Below are positions 30,007-39,500 of a DNA stretch of 51,526 bases, piece after piece. The stretch comes from Porphyromonadaceae bacterium UBA7048 (GTDB taxonomy: Bacteria; Bacteroidota; Bacteroidia; Bacteroidales; Muribaculaceae), in the NCBI GenBank assembly GCA_002493945.1, contig DLAL01000041.1, positions 1 through 51,526 of the forward strand. Reading direction: 5' to 3'. Each line of letters begins with the position of its first letter. Positions within the stretch are counted from its first letter, which is position 1. The notes beneath the pieces were generated by a model that saw only the letters and a program-made list of their open reading frames with translations, had not been told where the DNA came from and made no database searches. The translations under genes were made by a program, and so were the position numbers.

Positions 30007-32667
30007 TTACTTGATGACTTTGACCACCTTCGAGCCGATGCGGCGGAGGTAAACGCCACCTTCGGCAGGACGGTCAACGCGGATGCCCTGGAGGTTGAAG
30101 TACTCGGCTTCGGCCTCTTCGGCTTCGATGAGCGATACGCCCGTTGAGATACCTACAGCGAGAGTGCGGACTTCGGAACGCATGCCGTTTGCATCGTTCT
30201 GCACGTAGTAGCTCAGGCTGTTGTGGAGAGTAGGATCGACGTTGAATGCACCTTCGTAGCGAGTGTAGCCTTCCTCGTCGACCTCGGCGTAAGCCTCGAT
30301 GTCATTCTCTGCCGGCTCGGTGGTGATGGCAGTGAGCTTGTACCATACGCTGTGGCCCTCGATAGTGGGGAAAGTCACTTCCATAGCATAATCAAGCTCG
30401 AGTCGGTCGCCCTGGAACTCAGAACCGCCGATAAGGATAGGAGCCTGGTCGGGAGCGGGAGTGGCGGTCATCTCTACGGGGTAGAACTGGGCAGACTCTT
30501 TGCCGTCCTTAGCGATATAATAGCCAAAGAAGCCGATGATGTCGATGTTTTCGCCCGAAAGGATAGTCGCGAGTTTGAATCGGTCATAGAGGACAACTTT
30601 GTTGCCGTCAATGTCAGTGATGGTGTTGTCAACAACGCTTACATTCTCAATCTTAACATAGCTGTTGAGCATTGTGGTAGCATAAGCCAGCGAGGCATTG
30701 CGCGGCTCGACGGGAGTTCCGGCGGTTACATCAGAGATAACATATCCGGTGATTTCGGGCAGGCCGTTGAACACTGTATAAGTGCCTTTAAGGACAGAGA
30801 ATGTATCGCCATTTGCATAAGTGGCGTCAGTAGTGCCATAGAGAAGCATGCCGGAGCCATTGGCATCCTGCACGTAGAGATATGCGCCGTTCTGATAAAC
30901 GACAGTCATCGCGCCTTTGACAGTCACAGCAGTTCCGTCGGGGAAGTCGCTGAGAGGCATGAAGCTATCGATGAGATAAGGAATGGCTTCAGAGAACGAA
31001 GCAACGGCACTTGCGTCACCGGCTTCGTTAATTGCGACAGCCTTGATGGTGGGTGTACCCCAAACTTCGACCGGATTGACATACAGAGTCGATTCAGCCG
31101 TAGGCTCGCTGCCGTCCTCAGTGTAGTAAATCTTTGCGCCTTCGGTCTCGCAAGCCATCTCGAGCGTATAGCCGTAATCGCCTTCTACAAGGTTGAAGGT
31201 CGGAGTGGCGACGTTATAGACAGGAGCTTCAGCAAGTTTGACAGTAATTGACGTAATGGTGATTGTGCTCGAAGGAGTGAACGATACTTTCGCAGGACTC
31301 TCGTTTCCGGTCCAATTCAGATTGGCATCCTGGGAAGAGATAGATTCAACAACTTTACCTTCGGGAGCAGTTACGGTCATTGTAAATGCCTGAGAATATA
31401 TACGGAAGTCCTGACTCTTCCATTGACGGAACTTTCCGGTAAAGTCTATTGAGACGCCATTCTTTTCTATTGTCTCTGAATTATAATACGTGTTACTATT
31501 GGTCGTGTTTATATTAGCAAAAATGTCCTTTGAGAAGTCAATAGTAACTTCGGATATATCCGAGTTAATTACAGTCACTTCGCAAGTTGCCGAAACTTCT
31601 TTGTAACCTTCACCTGTGACAGTGAGAGTGATTGTAGTATTTCCTTCGCCTGCAATATTGAGAGTAACGCTTTCTGCATCATTCGATGCGATAGTTGCAA
31701 CCTGTTCATTGCTCGAAGTGATTGTATACTCGGGAGCGGCGGCACCTTCATAAAGGAAGTCGAGAGTACAAGTATTGTCTTTGGCGATATCGACCGAGAG
31801 ATTCTCAGTCATCGTAAGAACGGCTTCTTTAAGCGGCTCTGTCACAGTCACAGTGAAAGTAGACTCGCCTGCGAGCCAAAGTTCGGAAGCATCCCAAGAT
31901 GCTGTGATGGTGGTTGTGCCGGCGGTAAGACCACAAAGGACATAGCCGCCGTTGCCGTCTTCTTCAATAGTTGCTACGTTTTCGTCGTTTGAAATGAAGA
32001 TAAGATCTGCAGGAGCATTGTACGGAACCTCAAAGGCGTCCATCGCATCTTTCTCGACGGAGAACTCTTTACCATTGAAATAAGTGAATTCCTGAGGTTC
32101 GGCAGGAGCGGCTGCCTTGTTGTAGACAACTTTGCTGAGCGTCAGCAAACCATTACTTGAACCTTTTTTACAATCAAAAGCAAGTTTATAATAAAGGTTT
32201 TCTGCCGGTTGTGTAATGACAACTTTTTGGTCACCTTTTGCCTTTGTTACTGTATAGCTCTGAGATGTTTCAAAACTTTCGGAATCAGAGGTGTAAAGTG
32301 TAATTGAATTTACATTAGAGACAGTAAGCGCATCAATTGTAAGAACTACAGATGTAATCGCTTCTGGCATTTGAAATGAAGTGATGTAGCCTGTCGAAGC
32401 TGCCGATTTACTACCACATTTAATATATGACCATCCATTCCACCCGTTATGATTAAAATTGGTGACTTTCCAAGTCTGATTCTCATCATTTGGATTCGTC
32501 GCAGTCCAAGTTTGTGAATAGCCTGTTTTCTTTGCATCGTCTGCCGTGGTCCACTGGCTATTGAACTCCAGCGTATACGCAACTACCTCATTATCAGCCG
32601 CATAAATGGGGGGGGTAGCAGCGAGGGAGGCTACGAGAGTCACCAGAGTGAGTAAAAACTTTTTCAT
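30007..32667 (-). CDS. Secreted Ig-like/chitobiase-C-terminal-like protein with NLQG-type tail
   Basis: 886 residues with a signal peptide (MKKFLLTLVTLVASLAATPPIYA). Order of parts: an N-terminal beta-sandwich (30-195), two Ig-like (BIG_2-type) repeats (about 200-370), a second sandwich (about 375-500), a chitobiase/beta-hexosaminidase C-terminal-like repeat (LEMACETEGAKIYYTEDGSEPT, about 510-575), an OB-like segment (about 580-740), a further beta domain, and a terminal EYFNLQGIRVDRP...VYLRRIGSKVVKVIK tail like that of the protein at 5496-6767. No enzyme motif is seen; a surface or exported binding role is inferred. Odd: eight consecutive C (minus strand, 32615-32608) lie in the signal-peptide codons for Thr-Pro-Pro-Ile and could slip. 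Own promoter (32753-32783) and terminator (29952-29982). Codon use is less GC-rich than in neighbours. Confidence 0.78.
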   Translation of the reverse strand: MKKFLLTLVTLVASLAATPPIYAADNEVVAYTLEFNSQWTTADDAKKTGYSQTWTATNPNDENQTWKVTNFNHNGWNGWSYIKCGSKSAASTGYITSFQMPEAITSVVLTIDALTVSNVNSITLYTSDSESFETSQSYTVTKAKGDQKVVITQPAENLYYKLAFDCKKGSSNGLLTLSKVVYNKAAAPAEPQEFTYFNGKEFSVEKDAMDAFEVPYNAPADLIFISNDENVATIEEDGNGGYVLCGLTAGTTTITASWDASELWLAGESTFTVTVTEPLKEAVLTMTENLSVDIAKDNTCTLDFLYEGAAAPEYTITSSNEQVATIASNDAESVTLNIAGEGNTTITLTVTGEGYKEVSATCEVTVINSDISEVTIDFSKDIFANINTTNSNTYYNSETIEKNGVSIDFTGKFRQWKSQDFRIYSQAFTMTVTAPEGKVVESISSQDANLNWTGNESPAKVSFTPSSTITITSITVKLAEAPVYNVATPTFNLVEGDYGYTLEMACETEGAKIYYTEDGSEPTAESTLYVNPVEVWGTPTIKAVAINEAGDASAVASFSEAIPYLIDSFMPLSDFPDGTAVTVKGAMTVVYQNGAYLYVQDANGSGMLLYGTTDATYANGDTFSVLKGTYTVFNGLPEITGYVISDVTAGTPVEPRNASLAYATTMLNSYVKIENVSVVDNTITDIDGNKVVLYDRFKLATILSGENIDIIGFFGYYIAKDGKESAQFYPVEMTATPAPDQAPILIGGSEFQGDRLELDYAMEVTFPTIEGHSVWYKLTAITTEPAENDIEAYAEVDEEGYTRYEGAFNVDPTLHNSLSYYVQNDANGMRSEVRTLAVGISTGVSLIEAEEAEAEYFNLQGIRVDRPAEGGVYLRRIGSKVVKVIK

Positions 32668-32752
32668 ATGCTCAAAATTGCATTGAAGTGAGAAATGATT
32701 TGTTTTGTGGCATAAGCGGCTCTTGCGGGCACGCCCATAGCCGATTGGTACG

Positions 32753-32783
32753 CAAAGTTAACCAATATTTATAATTTATCCAA
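32753..32783 (-). promoter_or_regulatory. Promoter, TTG-N20-TAACTTTG (minus strand)
   Basis: TTG (32783-32781) and TAACTTTG (32760-32753), 20 nt apart, give an approximately 80-nt leader for the secreted protein gene that starts at 32667. Confidence 0.82.
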
Positions 32784-32822
32784 TTTTTTCAGTGTTAAGT
32801 TATCGTTTAATATTTTCAGCGG

Positions 32823-32846
32823 GTAGGGACGCGATACATCGCGTCC
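32823..32846. repeat. REP-like element: GTAG plus 20-bp palindrome, copy 3
   Basis: GTAG (32823-32826) is followed by GGACGCGATACATCGCGTCC, which differs from the two palindromes in the RAYT gene by one base at the centre. It lies in the intergenic gap between the secreted-protein promoter and the tRNA-Cys terminator. GTAG is in the same place relative to the hairpin as for copy 1 (minus strand), so the unit has polarity, like REPs bound by RAYTs. Confidence 0.75.
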
Positions 32847-32896
32847 GAAATATGGTGCAGGAGCAAAGCACGAAAGCATAATCATCGGCGGCGCAA

Positions 32897-32927
32897 AACA
32901 AAAAAGCCCGACAAGAAGTCGGGCTTT
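32897..32927 (-). terminator. Terminator of tRNA-Cys (minus strand)
   Basis: AAAGCCCGAC pairs with GTCGGGCTTT across a 5-nt loop (32903-32927), followed on the minus strand by a T-rich run. Confidence 0.9.
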
Positions 32928-32929
32928 AG

Positions 32930-33000
32930 AGGTTCCTAGCAGAATCGAACTGCTGTAAACGGTTTTGCAGACCGGTGCCTAACCACTCGGCCAAGGAACC
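32930..33000 (-). tRNA. tRNA-Cys (anticodon GCA)
   Basis: 71 nt. The acceptor stem GGTTCCT (33000-32994) pairs with AGGAACC (32937-32931). The anticodon arm CGGT-CTGCAAA-ACCG places GCA in the loop, and the T arm carries GTTCGATTC. The discriminator base is T, as expected for cysteine tRNA; CCA is not encoded. It has its own promoter (33021-33052) and terminator (32897-32927). Confidence 0.96.
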
Positions 33001-33020
33001 CTGCTGTGGTTTTGCGACGG

Positions 33021-33052
33021 CAAAGTTACGAAGAATAATTCGACTATGCAAA
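33021..33052 (-). promoter_or_regulatory. Promoter of tRNA-Cys, TTTG-N20-TAACTTTG (minus strand)
   Basis: TTTG (33052-33049) and TAACTTTG (33028-33021), 20 nt apart; the tRNA 5' end lies 20 bp downstream. It sits between the outer-membrane protein stop codon and the tRNA, so the tRNA is an independent unit. Confidence 0.88.
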
Positions 33053-33087
33053 TATTTTTCGATTTTTCTTTTTGCCGTCGCTCAGTA

Positions 33088-35955
33088 TTACATTCCGGGG
33101 GGCGGTCCCATCGGGCCACGGCCGCCTCCGCCACGACCTCCGCGGCCTCCGCGCTCGCCTGGAGGAGGACCCATGCGGTCGCCGCCGGGGCCGAAGTCGT
33201 CGTCAACTTTGGGTGTCTTGCCCTTGCCGAAAGTGTTGAACTTATAGGTGAGCGACACCATGAAGTAGCGCGTGAGCGAATTGTACCGGCTGTCGTCGAT
33301 GTAGCTTGCGGTGATGTTGCGACGGATGTTGGACTTCTGTCCGAGCAGGTCGTAGGCCTTGAGAGTGACTGTCATGCTGCGGTCGCGCAGGAACTGGTAT
33401 GCTATCGAGGCATTCCACATCCACGTCTTGGTGTCGTAGCCTGCGGAGTAGCCGGAGGTGGCGCTGTAGTTGAGATCAGAGCTGAGTACGATGCCTATGG
33501 GGGTGTAGTATGTGCCGTAGAACGAGCCTCCGTAGCGGTGCACGGTGCGGTTGGCAGCCTTCTGGACGGTGTTCGACACAGTCTGCAGGCTGTAGTTCGG
33601 GCGGAGTTCGAGCTCGAGGTCAGACGGACGCCATGCAAGGCCGAAGGATTCGTTCACCATGAAGGAGCCTGAGCGGTTGCGGATGTTGTTGTTGAATCCG
33701 ACGGCGTTGCTGTAGTTGACGAATATGTGGTTGTTGAACTGCAGCGTCTTGCAGAATGGCAGGGGCATGGAGAACATATTCATCACGCGGGCATTCCAGA
33801 CGCCGTTGACGTTAGTGTAGGTGGTGACCTGACCGCCGGTCTCGTTGTCGAACGACGTACGCGACACGATAGAGTTCTGCGTCATCCCGGCGTCGAGCAT
33901 GGTCATGACGGAGCGCTGCTTCTCGGCGTTGTAGTCCTGGAATCGGAGGCTCAGATGGTGGTTGAAGGCAGGCTTGAGGTCGGGATTACCGATGACAATC
34001 TTCAGAGGGTCGGACTTGTCGGCCACGGGTTGCAGCTGGGTGGTTGAGGGCTGCGACGAGCGGCCGTTGTAGAAGAGCTGAAGGCTCCGGCTCTTGCCCA
34101 GGCGGTAGCGGTAGCGCAGGAAGGGGGCGTAGTTGAGCACGCTGCGGCTGATGTCCTTGTTGTGGTCGATGAGGTCAATCGAGGTCGACTTCTGCGGCAC
34201 AAGCGAGACACCGGCGTTCAGGTTGGAGTTCTTGGTCACGTGGCGGTAGCCCAGCCGGATGTCCTGATTCATGAAGTCGTTGCGGAAGCGGTTGGAGAGT
34301 TCCTCGTTGAATATCTCCTCGGTGCCGATGACGGGGAGTCCGTCCCAGCCGTCGGGGAAGTCGACGGGATGGTCGTAGGTCAGCTTGTCGGCGTTGTTCC
34401 AGCGGTACGAGAAGTTGTATGAGAGCGTCAGGAAGTGGCCGTTCTTCACGTTGCCCAGAGGCTCGGTCCAGCTCACACGGGTGCTGACACTGTTGCTCCA
34501 GGTGTGGTTGTCGGCGTACTGGTCGTAGAGGTCGACGGAGTCGTTCAGGAGGAAGAACTTGTTGAATGAGTATGTCGACGACTTCTCGCGGACGTTGCTC
34601 ATGCGGTAGTTGACCATGACGGAGAACGAGCGGCCGCGGCGCTGCCTGAAGTTGTGGTTGTAGATGAGTCGTCCGCCGAACTCGAAGGAGTTGCCGCGCG
34701 AGGAGGCGTCGTTGATGCTTCGGGAGACCTCGGTGCCCATCATACGGCCTCCGGCGAAGGTCGACGATGAGTCAGACGAGCTGGAGCGGTTGTAGTTCAG
34801 CGATATGTTGGGGCGGAACTCGAGTGTGTTGAAGCTGTCGGGCTTCCACTGGAGGCGGAAGTCGGCGCGGAAGTTGTGTCCGCGGTCCTTGCTGCGCTTG
34901 TTCGAGGCGGAGGTGGAGGTAGAGTCGGTGAAGAGATACTGGCGGTCGCTTGACGTGCGCGTGTCGCGGTCGGTGTGGCTGTAGAGCACGTTGCCGCCCA
35001 CGCGGAAGATTTCGCCGTTGCCCACGTTGAAGTTCACGCCGAATGCCTGCGACGAGGTGATGCCGTTGTCGCCGCCGAAGCGCCTGAAGCGACCCGAAGC
35101 ACCGTCGGCGAATCCGGGCTCGTTGATGTTGTTGGCACCTCCGAGGAAGGTTATCTGGTTGTCGCCCCAGAAGCGGTTGATGGTGAAGGTGCCCTTGTAG
35201 CGGTCGTCGGTGCCGTATCCGCCCTCGAGGTTTCCGAACCATCCCTCTTTCATATTTTTCTTTACGGTAAGGTTGATGACGGTCTCGTCCTCGCCGTCAT
35301 CGACACCGGTCATACGGGCCAGGTCGCTCTTGCGGTCGACCACCTGGAGCTTGTCGACGATGTCGACAGGGAGATTCTTCGACGCTACCTTAGGGTCGTC
35401 GGAGAAGAATTCCTTGCCGTCGACAAGAATCTTCGACACGGTCTTGCCGTTGGCCGTTATGGAGCCGTCGGAGCCTACCTCGACGCCAGGGAGGCGCTTG
35501 AGCAGGTCCTCGACCACGGCGTTGGGCTGGGTCTTGTATGCCGCGGCATTGAACTCGACGGTGTCCTCCATGACTTTCACGGGGGTACGGACGCCCACGA
35601 CGGTGGCTTCCTTGAGCATCACCGAGCCTTCGCTGAGTGCGAAGGGCTTTAGCGTGACGGTCTCCTTCTGACCGAGCGTGATGTTGCGGTACTGAGGGTC
35701 AAAGCCTACGTACGACGCCTCGACGATGTACTTTCCGGCCTTGAGTTTTGAAATCGTAAACCGTCCGGCATCGTTGGTGACGACACCTGCGACAAGACTT
35801 GAATCACTCTGTGCGAGCACCCTTACCGAAGCCTGGATGAGAGCCTCGCCTGTTGTGGCTTCCGTTACACTCCCAGAAAGCGTGACGGCCATCACGGTCG
35901 CCACGCCAAGGAATGCAAAAACCATCAAAACAATAATTTTTCTCAATTCTCTCAT
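33088..35955 (-). CDS. Outer-membrane beta-barrel protein, TonB-dependent-receptor-like (CarboxypepD_reg plus plug plus barrel)
   Basis: 955 residues from ATG 35955; another ATG two codons earlier (35961) sits at or before the transcription start predicted from the promoter at 35966-35996, hence the choice. Order: a signal peptide, a carboxypeptidase regulatory-like beta-sandwich (TLSGSVTEATTGEALIQASVRV, about 20-105), a plug-like domain (EDTVEFNAAAYKTQPNAVVEDLLKRLPGVEV; ILVDGKEFFSDDPKVASKNLPVDIVDKLQVVD), and a large beta-barrel (about 240-920). The family (OMP_b-brl_3) lacks an obvious TonB box and is not paired with a SusD homologue here; the ligand is unknown. Odd: a Gly/Arg/Pro-rich disordered tail of about 35 residues follows the last strand (RGGRGGRGGGGRGPMGPPPG), which would project into the periplasm. 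Confidence 0.85.
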   Translation of the reverse strand: MRELRKIIVLMVFAFLGVATVMAVTLSGSVTEATTGEALIQASVRVLAQSDSSLVAGVVTNDAGRFTISKLKAGKYIVEASYVGFDPQYRNITLGQKETVTLKPFALSEGSVMLKEATVVGVRTPVKVMEDTVEFNAAAYKTQPNAVVEDLLKRLPGVEVGSDGSITANGKTVSKILVDGKEFFSDDPKVASKNLPVDIVDKLQVVDRKSDLARMTGVDDGEDETVINLTVKKNMKEGWFGNLEGGYGTDDRYKGTFTINRFWGDNQITFLGGANNINEPGFADGASGRFRRFGGDNGITSSQAFGVNFNVGNGEIFRVGGNVLYSHTDRDTRTSSDRQYLFTDSTSTSASNKRSKDRGHNFRADFRLQWKPDSFNTLEFRPNISLNYNRSSSSDSSSTFAGGRMMGTEVSRSINDASSRGNSFEFGGRLIYNHNFRQRRGRSFSVMVNYRMSNVREKSSTYSFNKFFLLNDSVDLYDQYADNHTWSNSVSTRVSWTEPLGNVKNGHFLTLSYNFSYRWNNADKLTYDHPVDFPDGWDGLPVIGTEEIFNEELSNRFRNDFMNQDIRLGYRHVTKNSNLNAGVSLVPQKSTSIDLIDHNKDISRSVLNYAPFLRYRYRLGKSRSLQLFYNGRSSQPSTTQLQPVADKSDPLKIVIGNPDLKPAFNHHLSLRFQDYNAEKQRSVMTMLDAGMTQNSIVSRTSFDNETGGQVTTYTNVNGVWNARVMNMFSMPLPFCKTLQFNNHIFVNYSNAVGFNNNIRNRSGSFMVNESFGLAWRPSDLELELRPNYSLQTVSNTVQKAANRTVHRYGGSFYGTYYTPIGIVLSSDLNYSATSGYSAGYDTKTWMWNASIAYQFLRDRSMTVTLKAYDLLGQKSNIRRNITASYIDDSRYNSLTRYFMVSLTYKFNTFGKGKTPKVDDDFGPGGDRMGPPPGERGGRGGRGGGGRGPMGPPPGM

Positions 35956-35965
35956 TTTCATGATG

Positions 35966-35996
35966 CAAATTTAGCCGATAAAAACGGACGGCGCAA
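35966..35996 (-). promoter_or_regulatory. Promoter, TTG-N20-TAAATTTG (minus strand), very short leader
   Basis: TTG (35996-35994) and TAAATTTG (35973-35966), 20 nt apart. The start of transcription should fall at about 35956-35961, so the message for the outer-membrane protein has a leader of at most about 6 nt. Confidence 0.78.
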
Positions 35997-36037
35997 CCGG
36001 CTTTCTACAATGGGGGTATAATTATAGAAAAAAGGCC

Positions 36038-36538
36038 TTATTTTATCGACAAAAGCATTTCGGACGCCGAGAGTCCGGTCAGAGGATGGCGCCAGCCCGG
36101 CGCGAGCGCGGCCATAGGCTCCAGCACGAAGGAGCGGGCGGCCATATGCGGATGGGGAAGCACCAGTCGCGGCGTGACAACGGTCAGGCCGTCGACGGCA
36201 ACGATGTCGATGTCAAGGTCGCGGTCGCGGTAGGAGCCGTCGGCGTTGCGGTGGGGCATGGTGCCTATGCTCCTCTCTATGGCCTGAAGGCTGTCGAGGA
36301 GCCGGTGGAGGGCCGGAACGGTCCACGGGCGGTCGATGCGGCAGTCCAGGGCGACGCCCACATTAAGGAAGGCCGAGTCCGAGTCGTAGCCCCACGGGGC
36401 GCTCTCTACGGGTGCCGACACCCTACTCCGCTCCACCACGGGAAATGACAGTGCGGATACAGCAGCGACCGCACGGGCCACTATGGCCCGGCGGTCGCCC
36501 TGATTGGAGCCTATATTAAGGTAAACGGTGGTGTTCAC
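36038..36538 (-). CDS. folK: 2-amino-4-hydroxy-6-hydroxymethyldihydropteridine pyrophosphokinase (HPPK)
   Basis: 166 residues. Transfers pyrophosphate from ATP to 6-hydroxymethyl-dihydropterin in folate synthesis. Seen: the N-terminal YLNIGSNQGDRRAIVARAV, the substrate-binding FLNVGVAL and LLDSLQAIERSIGT, the catalytic and Mg-binding RDRDLDIDI (Asp107, Asp109), and the LVLPHPHMAARSFVLEPM motif. It is not fused to another folate enzyme. It starts 15 bp after the infB stop codon, making it the last gene of rimP-nusA-infB-folK. No clear terminator is seen in the 80 bp before the next promoter region. Confidence 0.94.
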   Translation of the reverse strand: MNTTVYLNIGSNQGDRRAIVARAVAAVSALSFPVVERSRVSAPVESAPWGYDSDSAFLNVGVALDCRIDRPWTVPALHRLLDSLQAIERSIGTMPHRNADGSYRDRDLDIDIVAVDGLTVVTPRLVLPHPHMAARSFVLEPMAALAPGWRHPLTGLSASEMLLSIK

Positions 36539-36553
36539 CCGGCTATGCGTTTA

Positions 36554-39500
36554 TCAGTCGAGAGTACGCGATACTTCCTTCTCCTCGAAGCCCTCGATGA
36601 TGTCGCCCACCTTGACGTCGTTGTATCCGGCGATGGATATACCGCAGTCAAAGCCCGAGGTGACTTCCTTGACGTCGTCCTTGAAGCGCTTGAGCGAGCC
36701 CAGGTCGCCGGTGTAGCGTACGATGCCGTCGCGGATAAGACGCACCTTGCAGCCTCGCTTGATGCGGCCTTCGCGCACGAGTGCGCCGGCGATGGTGCCG
36801 ACCTTCGACACGTGGAAGGTCTCGAGAACTTCTGCCGAACCGGTGATTTCTTCCCTGATCTCGGGAGCGAGGAGGCCTGCCATGGCATCCTTGACTTCCT
36901 CGATGGCCTGGTAGATGACCGAGTAGAGGCGTATCTGGACACCGTCGCGCTCGGCAGCACGGCGTGCGGCCTGGCTGGGACGCACCTGGAAGCCGATGAT
37001 GATGGCGTCGGAAGCGGCGGCCAGCGTGACGTCGCTCTCGGAGATTTCGCCCACGGCCTTGTGGAGGACGTTGATCTGCACTTCGTCGGTGGAGAGCTTG
37101 ATGAGCGAGTCGGACAGAGCCTCGATGGAGCCGTCGACGTCGCCCTTGACGATGATGTTGAGCTCGCGGAAGTTGCCGATGGCACGGCGGCGGCCGATGT
37201 CCTCGAGGGTGAGCATCTTGGTTGTGCGCAGACCCTGTTCGCGAGCGAGCTGCTCGCGCTTGTTGGCTATCTCGCGTGCCTCCTGCTCAGACTCCATGAC
37301 GTTGAATGTGTCGCCGGCGGTAGGAGCGCCGTTGAGACCGAGGATGAGGGCGGGCATGGCCGGACCGGCCTCCCTGATGCGCTGGTTACGCTCGTTGAAC
37401 ATGGCCTTGATCTTGCCGAAGTGGTTGCCGGCCAGGACGATGTCGCCCACGCGGAGCGTACCGTTCTGCACCAGGACGTTGGCCACGTAGCCGCGGCCTT
37501 TGTCGAGCGACGACTCTATGATGGTGCCCACGGCGCGGCGTGTGGGGTTGGCGCGGAGTTCGAGCATCTCGGCTTCGAGAAGCACTTTCTCCATCAGTTC
37601 CTCCACACCGATGCCTTGCTTGGCGGAGATGTCCTGGCTCTGGTACTTGCCGCCCCAGTCCTCGACGAGGTAGTTCATGGCGGCGAGCTCTTCCTTGATT
37701 TTGTCAGGATTTGCGTGGGGCTTGTCTATCTTGTTGATGGCAAAGACGATGGGCACGCCGGCAGCCGAAGCATGGTTGATGGCCTCGACGGTCTGCGGCA
37801 TGACGCTGTCGTCGGCGGCCACGATGACGATGACGATGTCGGTCACCTTGGCGCCGCGTGCACGCATGGCGGTGAACGCTTCGTGACCCGGGGTGTCGAG
37901 GAAGGTGATGTGACGTCCGTCGGGGAGCTTGACGTTGTACGAGCCGATGTGCTGGGTGATGCCGCCGGCCTCGCCTGCGATGACGTTGGCCTTGCGGATG
38001 TAGTCAAGGAGCGAGGTTTTACCGTGGTCGACGTGGCCCATGACGGTCACGACGGGCGGACGGCTGACGAGGTCTTCCTCGCGGTCCTCTTCCTGATGGA
38101 TGGCGTCGGCCACCTCGGCGGAGACGAATTCGGTGGTGAATCCGAATTCCTCGGCCACGATGTTGATGGTCTCGGCGTCAAGGCGCTGGTTGATGGACAC
38201 CATCACGCCGATGTTCATACAGGTGGCGATGACGCTGTTCACGGGCACGTCCATCATCACGGCCAGTTCGTTGGCCGTCACGAATTCGGTGATTTTCAGT
38301 ACGCGGCTTTCGGCTTCTTCGGCCTCCATGTGCTCGCGCTCGCGGTTGGCATTGGCCTCGCGCTTCTCCTTGCGCCAGCGTACGCCTTTCTTGAGGCCCT
38401 TGTCCTTCGATGTGAGGCGTGCGAGGGTCTCCTTCACCTGCTTCTGTACGTCTTCTTCGTTCACTTCTGGAGTGACGGCCTGACGCTGTGGCTTGCGCTG
38501 ACGGTCGCCGCCGCTGTTGCCCCGACGGTTGCCGCCTTCGCCTCCTCCTCCGTTGTTACCGCCACGGCGGTTGTCGCGACGGTTGTCGCCGCCTCGGTTG
38601 TCGGAGCGTTCGCCATTACGGCCCTGACCGCCGCCATTGCGCTGGTCGGAGCCTCCGGCGTTGCCTGCAGTGCGGCCTACCTTCTCGATGTCGACCTTCT
38701 CCTTGCCGGCTATGCGGCGGCGCTTCTTGCGGTCGGAGTCGCCGCCCTGTCCGGCCTGTCCGGGACGCTGGCCGCGGCGGTCGTCCTTACCCTTCTTCTT
38801 GGGACGGGTATTCTGGTTGAGGGCGTCGAGGTCAATCTTGCCTATGATATTGATGGAAGGCGCCGGACTGCGGCGCTCGAGGGTGAAGATTTCCTCTTCG
38901 CCCGACGATGCCGGGGACTCAGCCTTGGGAGCTTCGGGAGCTTTGGGTGCGGCTTCGGCCTTCGGAGCCTCGGGGGCTTTCGGCGCGGCCTCCTTCACTG
39001 CGGCAGGCGCAGGCCCGGGAGCCTCGGGAGCCGGAGCCTTGGGTGCTTCGGGGGCCTTGGGTGCGGCTTCCTTCACTGCGGCAGGCGCAGGCTTGGGTGC
39101 TTCGGGAGCCGGAGCTTTGGGTGCTTCGGGAGCCTTGGGAGCAGCTTCTGCCTTAGGTGCCTCGGGGGCTTTGGGAGCGGCCTCGGGAGCTTTGGGCGCG
39201 GCCTCTGCCTTAGGTGCCTCGGGAGCCTTGGGAGCGGTCTCTGCCTTGGGCGCTTCGGGACGGCGCACTACGGGATTGCCATTGATATCGAGTTCGAGTT
39301 TGCCGAGTATGCGCGGAGCACGGGGCGAATCGGCCGCCTCATCTTCAGCCTTCGGGGCTGCGGCAGGCTTGACACGGCTCTCCTTCCGCTCGGTCGTAAT
39401 CTGTGCCGAACGCTTCTTGAGGTCCTTGTCGCTCTGGAATTCGCCCATCAGCAGATTCACGATGTCCTCTTCAACACGGGTGTTGGGACTCTCTTCAATA

